Shown: positions 62,683 through 64,000 of the stretch, in pieces
Layout of the letters: the number at the start of each line of letters is the position of its first letter
How positions within the stretch are numbered: the stretch's first letter is position 1
Source of the DNA: Heligmosomoides polygyrus polygyrus
Taxonomy: Eukaryota > Nematoda > Chromadorea > Rhabditida > Heligmosomidae
Direction of reading: 5' to 3'
Assembly (NCBI GenBank): GCA_947396885.1
Contig: OX377203.1
Location: 27,593,253-27,657,252 of the forward strand
DNA: 64,000 nt
The notes under the pieces: model-generated
Seen by the model: the letters and a program-made list of their open reading frames with translations, nothing else
What the model was told of the DNA's origin: nothing
The model's database searches: none
Made by a program: the position numbers and the translations under genes

Positions 62683-63335
62683 GTTCTGATGTGTGATCTA
62701 ATGAGCTGACACCGATATTTATTTGCTTATTCTTCGACGGAGGCTTAACCTGCGTGTTGAAAATGACAACACTTCGGCTCGCGAACAAATCTCAAGGATA
62801 GAAGGTCGACAACAAAAGTTCAGACAGAAATGAACTTTTAAAAATGGAATGAAACGTGAACAACGAAACCACTAGACCGAGCAGTGTGCGCCAACTTCTT
62901 CACTTGTTCCTCATGGATTGCGCAATACTAAAGAGTCATACCTGTGTTGATTCGTTAGAGAATGCCCTGGCTCGCATCTCACGGTTTTCATTGATTTCAA
63001 GAATACCGTTATCTTGATGCAGCCTTCCCTTTTATACACCATAGCGGAGAGAGGAAATTGGAAATTCTCCGCCACCCCTCCATTTGATGGGCCTGTCTGT
63101 TCAAATGGGGACGTATGGAAAGGACTGAGTCTAAACAAAAATCAACACAGCATAGCTACAACATTCGTGAATAACAAAGAAACCATAAGAGCAGAAAGCA
63201 AAACAACAGACAGCGTGAGAGTATAACACAGCACTGCGATCGGTCTTTTAGCATGATGGTGAAGAAATTATGACAGCTAACAGAAACCCTCCTTCTTTTA
63301 TTAATTTTTGGACGCTGTAGTGGGCGCTCGCGTTT
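62683..63335. other. Downstream region, no recognised gene
   Basis: No clear exon, AATAAA signal or repeat was seen. It may contain the 3' untranslated region of the zinc-finger gene. Confidence 0.4.
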
Positions 63336-63339
63336 TGGG

Positions 63340-63836
63340 GGTGCCAGAATAGCCCAGCGGATCGTCGCTGGGGAGCTATGAAGAGCGTCATACCTTTCGT
63401 TCTTGATTTTACAAAGAACCCCATTTAGCGTTTAGTTTTTCTGTTCTCTCGACATCCCGCGGAGTCCAGTCAGTTTCTGGTGCGTCAAACGGGCGACGGT
63501 GAAACGATTACAACGATTTGGGCGGTCCTCCAAATTTTCGACGACTTGGGCCAAGACACGTCGTGCCTGATCCTCGAACGTTGACGACGTCCGGAACTGC
63601 GGAGGCCTCATTCTTGCGCGAATCATGTAGCTCGAAGCACTATGCTCTCGATCACTTGTTGAATGCTGATCTCATGTTCTTCCTGCTGCCGTATGGCCAG
63701 GTCTTAAAGGCGTACGTTGGCGCAGGAAGGATGGTGGAGTCGGATGGGTGGGCACGGTGCCGGGCGTTCTCTCTCTTTTTCACGACTTCGTCAACGCTCT
63801 TGGAAGGTCAAGCAGCTCGTTTCCTACTATTATTAT
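63340..63836 (-). pseudogene. Decayed RTE LINE 3' fragment
   Basis: Matches the 21.8-22.3 kb RTE on the minus strand (for example ATTTTCGACGACTTGGGCCA and CACGACTTCGTCAACGCTCT). Cut at about 63836 by another element. Confidence 0.75.
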
Positions 63837-64000
63837 TGGGTTGATCGAAAAGTCTCGCAACACTTTGTGCTACTGTCTGTTATGTTTGTCAAAGCTCTTA
63901 CAGTATTGATTTTGTGTGGTGACGTCACAGTACATTCTCGAAGCTTCCTCAAGCACATTATATAAAGCCTCGTCGAGTACGAATACAGCAACAACGTCAG
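63837..64000 (+). mobile_element. Possible mariner-like element, 5' end (continues beyond window)
   Basis: TGGGTTGATCGAAAAGTCTC resembles mariner termini and starts exactly where the RTE match stops. The right end is outside the window. Confidence 0.4.

Noticed and set aside
1..64000. CRISPR arrays, bacterial operons, phage or plasmid genes
   Set aside because: Introns, nematode-type splice sites and eukaryotic transposons throughout; no spaced direct repeats of CRISPR type.

Overview
The window looks like nuclear DNA of a parasitic clade V nematode of hookworm type. Most introns are 48-70 bases long with T-rich TTTCAG-type acceptors, one likely first exon starts directly after an acceptor (a spliced-leader trans-splice configuration), and the region is packed with bandit-like mariner, Tc1-like, RTE, CR1-like and gypsy elements. 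The assignment comes from these features alone; no species can be named.

Layout. Bases 1-18.4 kb hold no convincing host gene. They contain a long foldback repeat with a dead Tc1-like transposase in its loop (2.3-6.4 kb), a second GC-rich foldback (7.55-8.83 kb), a decayed Ty3/gypsy retrotransposon (about 9.9-14.3 kb), a deleted bandit-like mariner (14.75-15.53 kb), the first copy of a tRNA-derived SINE family, and hairpin repeats. From 18.4 to 62.7 kb one plus-strand gene accounts for nearly all host coding sequence. I traced 47 exons whose phases chain together, apart from two places where one extra base in a homopolymer breaks the frame. The joined product is about 2,090 residues and nuclear-looking. 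It carries about 20 degenerate C2H2/C2HC zinc fingers, an LXCXE motif (retinoblastoma-pocket type), a PxVxL motif and an LVPV core (HP1-binding type), several SUMO-interaction-like motifs, basic patches, and two C-terminal C2CH modules that resemble THAP domains. Size, finger number and the LXCXE plus HP1-type motifs match the synMuv B regulator LIN-13 of Caenorhabditis, so I call it a probable lin-13 homologue.

The introns of this gene hold most of the mobile DNA: a near full-length mariner, a 5'-truncated RTE with a perfect 11-base target duplication, a second deleted mariner, a CR1-like LINE with an uninterrupted 950-codon ORF2 and an ORF1, decayed RTE fragments, a Tc1-like remnant, about ten SINE copies, and a family of GC-rich palindromic MITEs. 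After 62.7 kb the window ends in a decayed RTE fragment interrupted by what looks like the 5' end of another mariner-like element.

The elements do not act together in a pathway. The coherent story is one chromatin-regulator gene expanded to about 44 kb by intronic insertions, most LINE insertions lying antisense to it.
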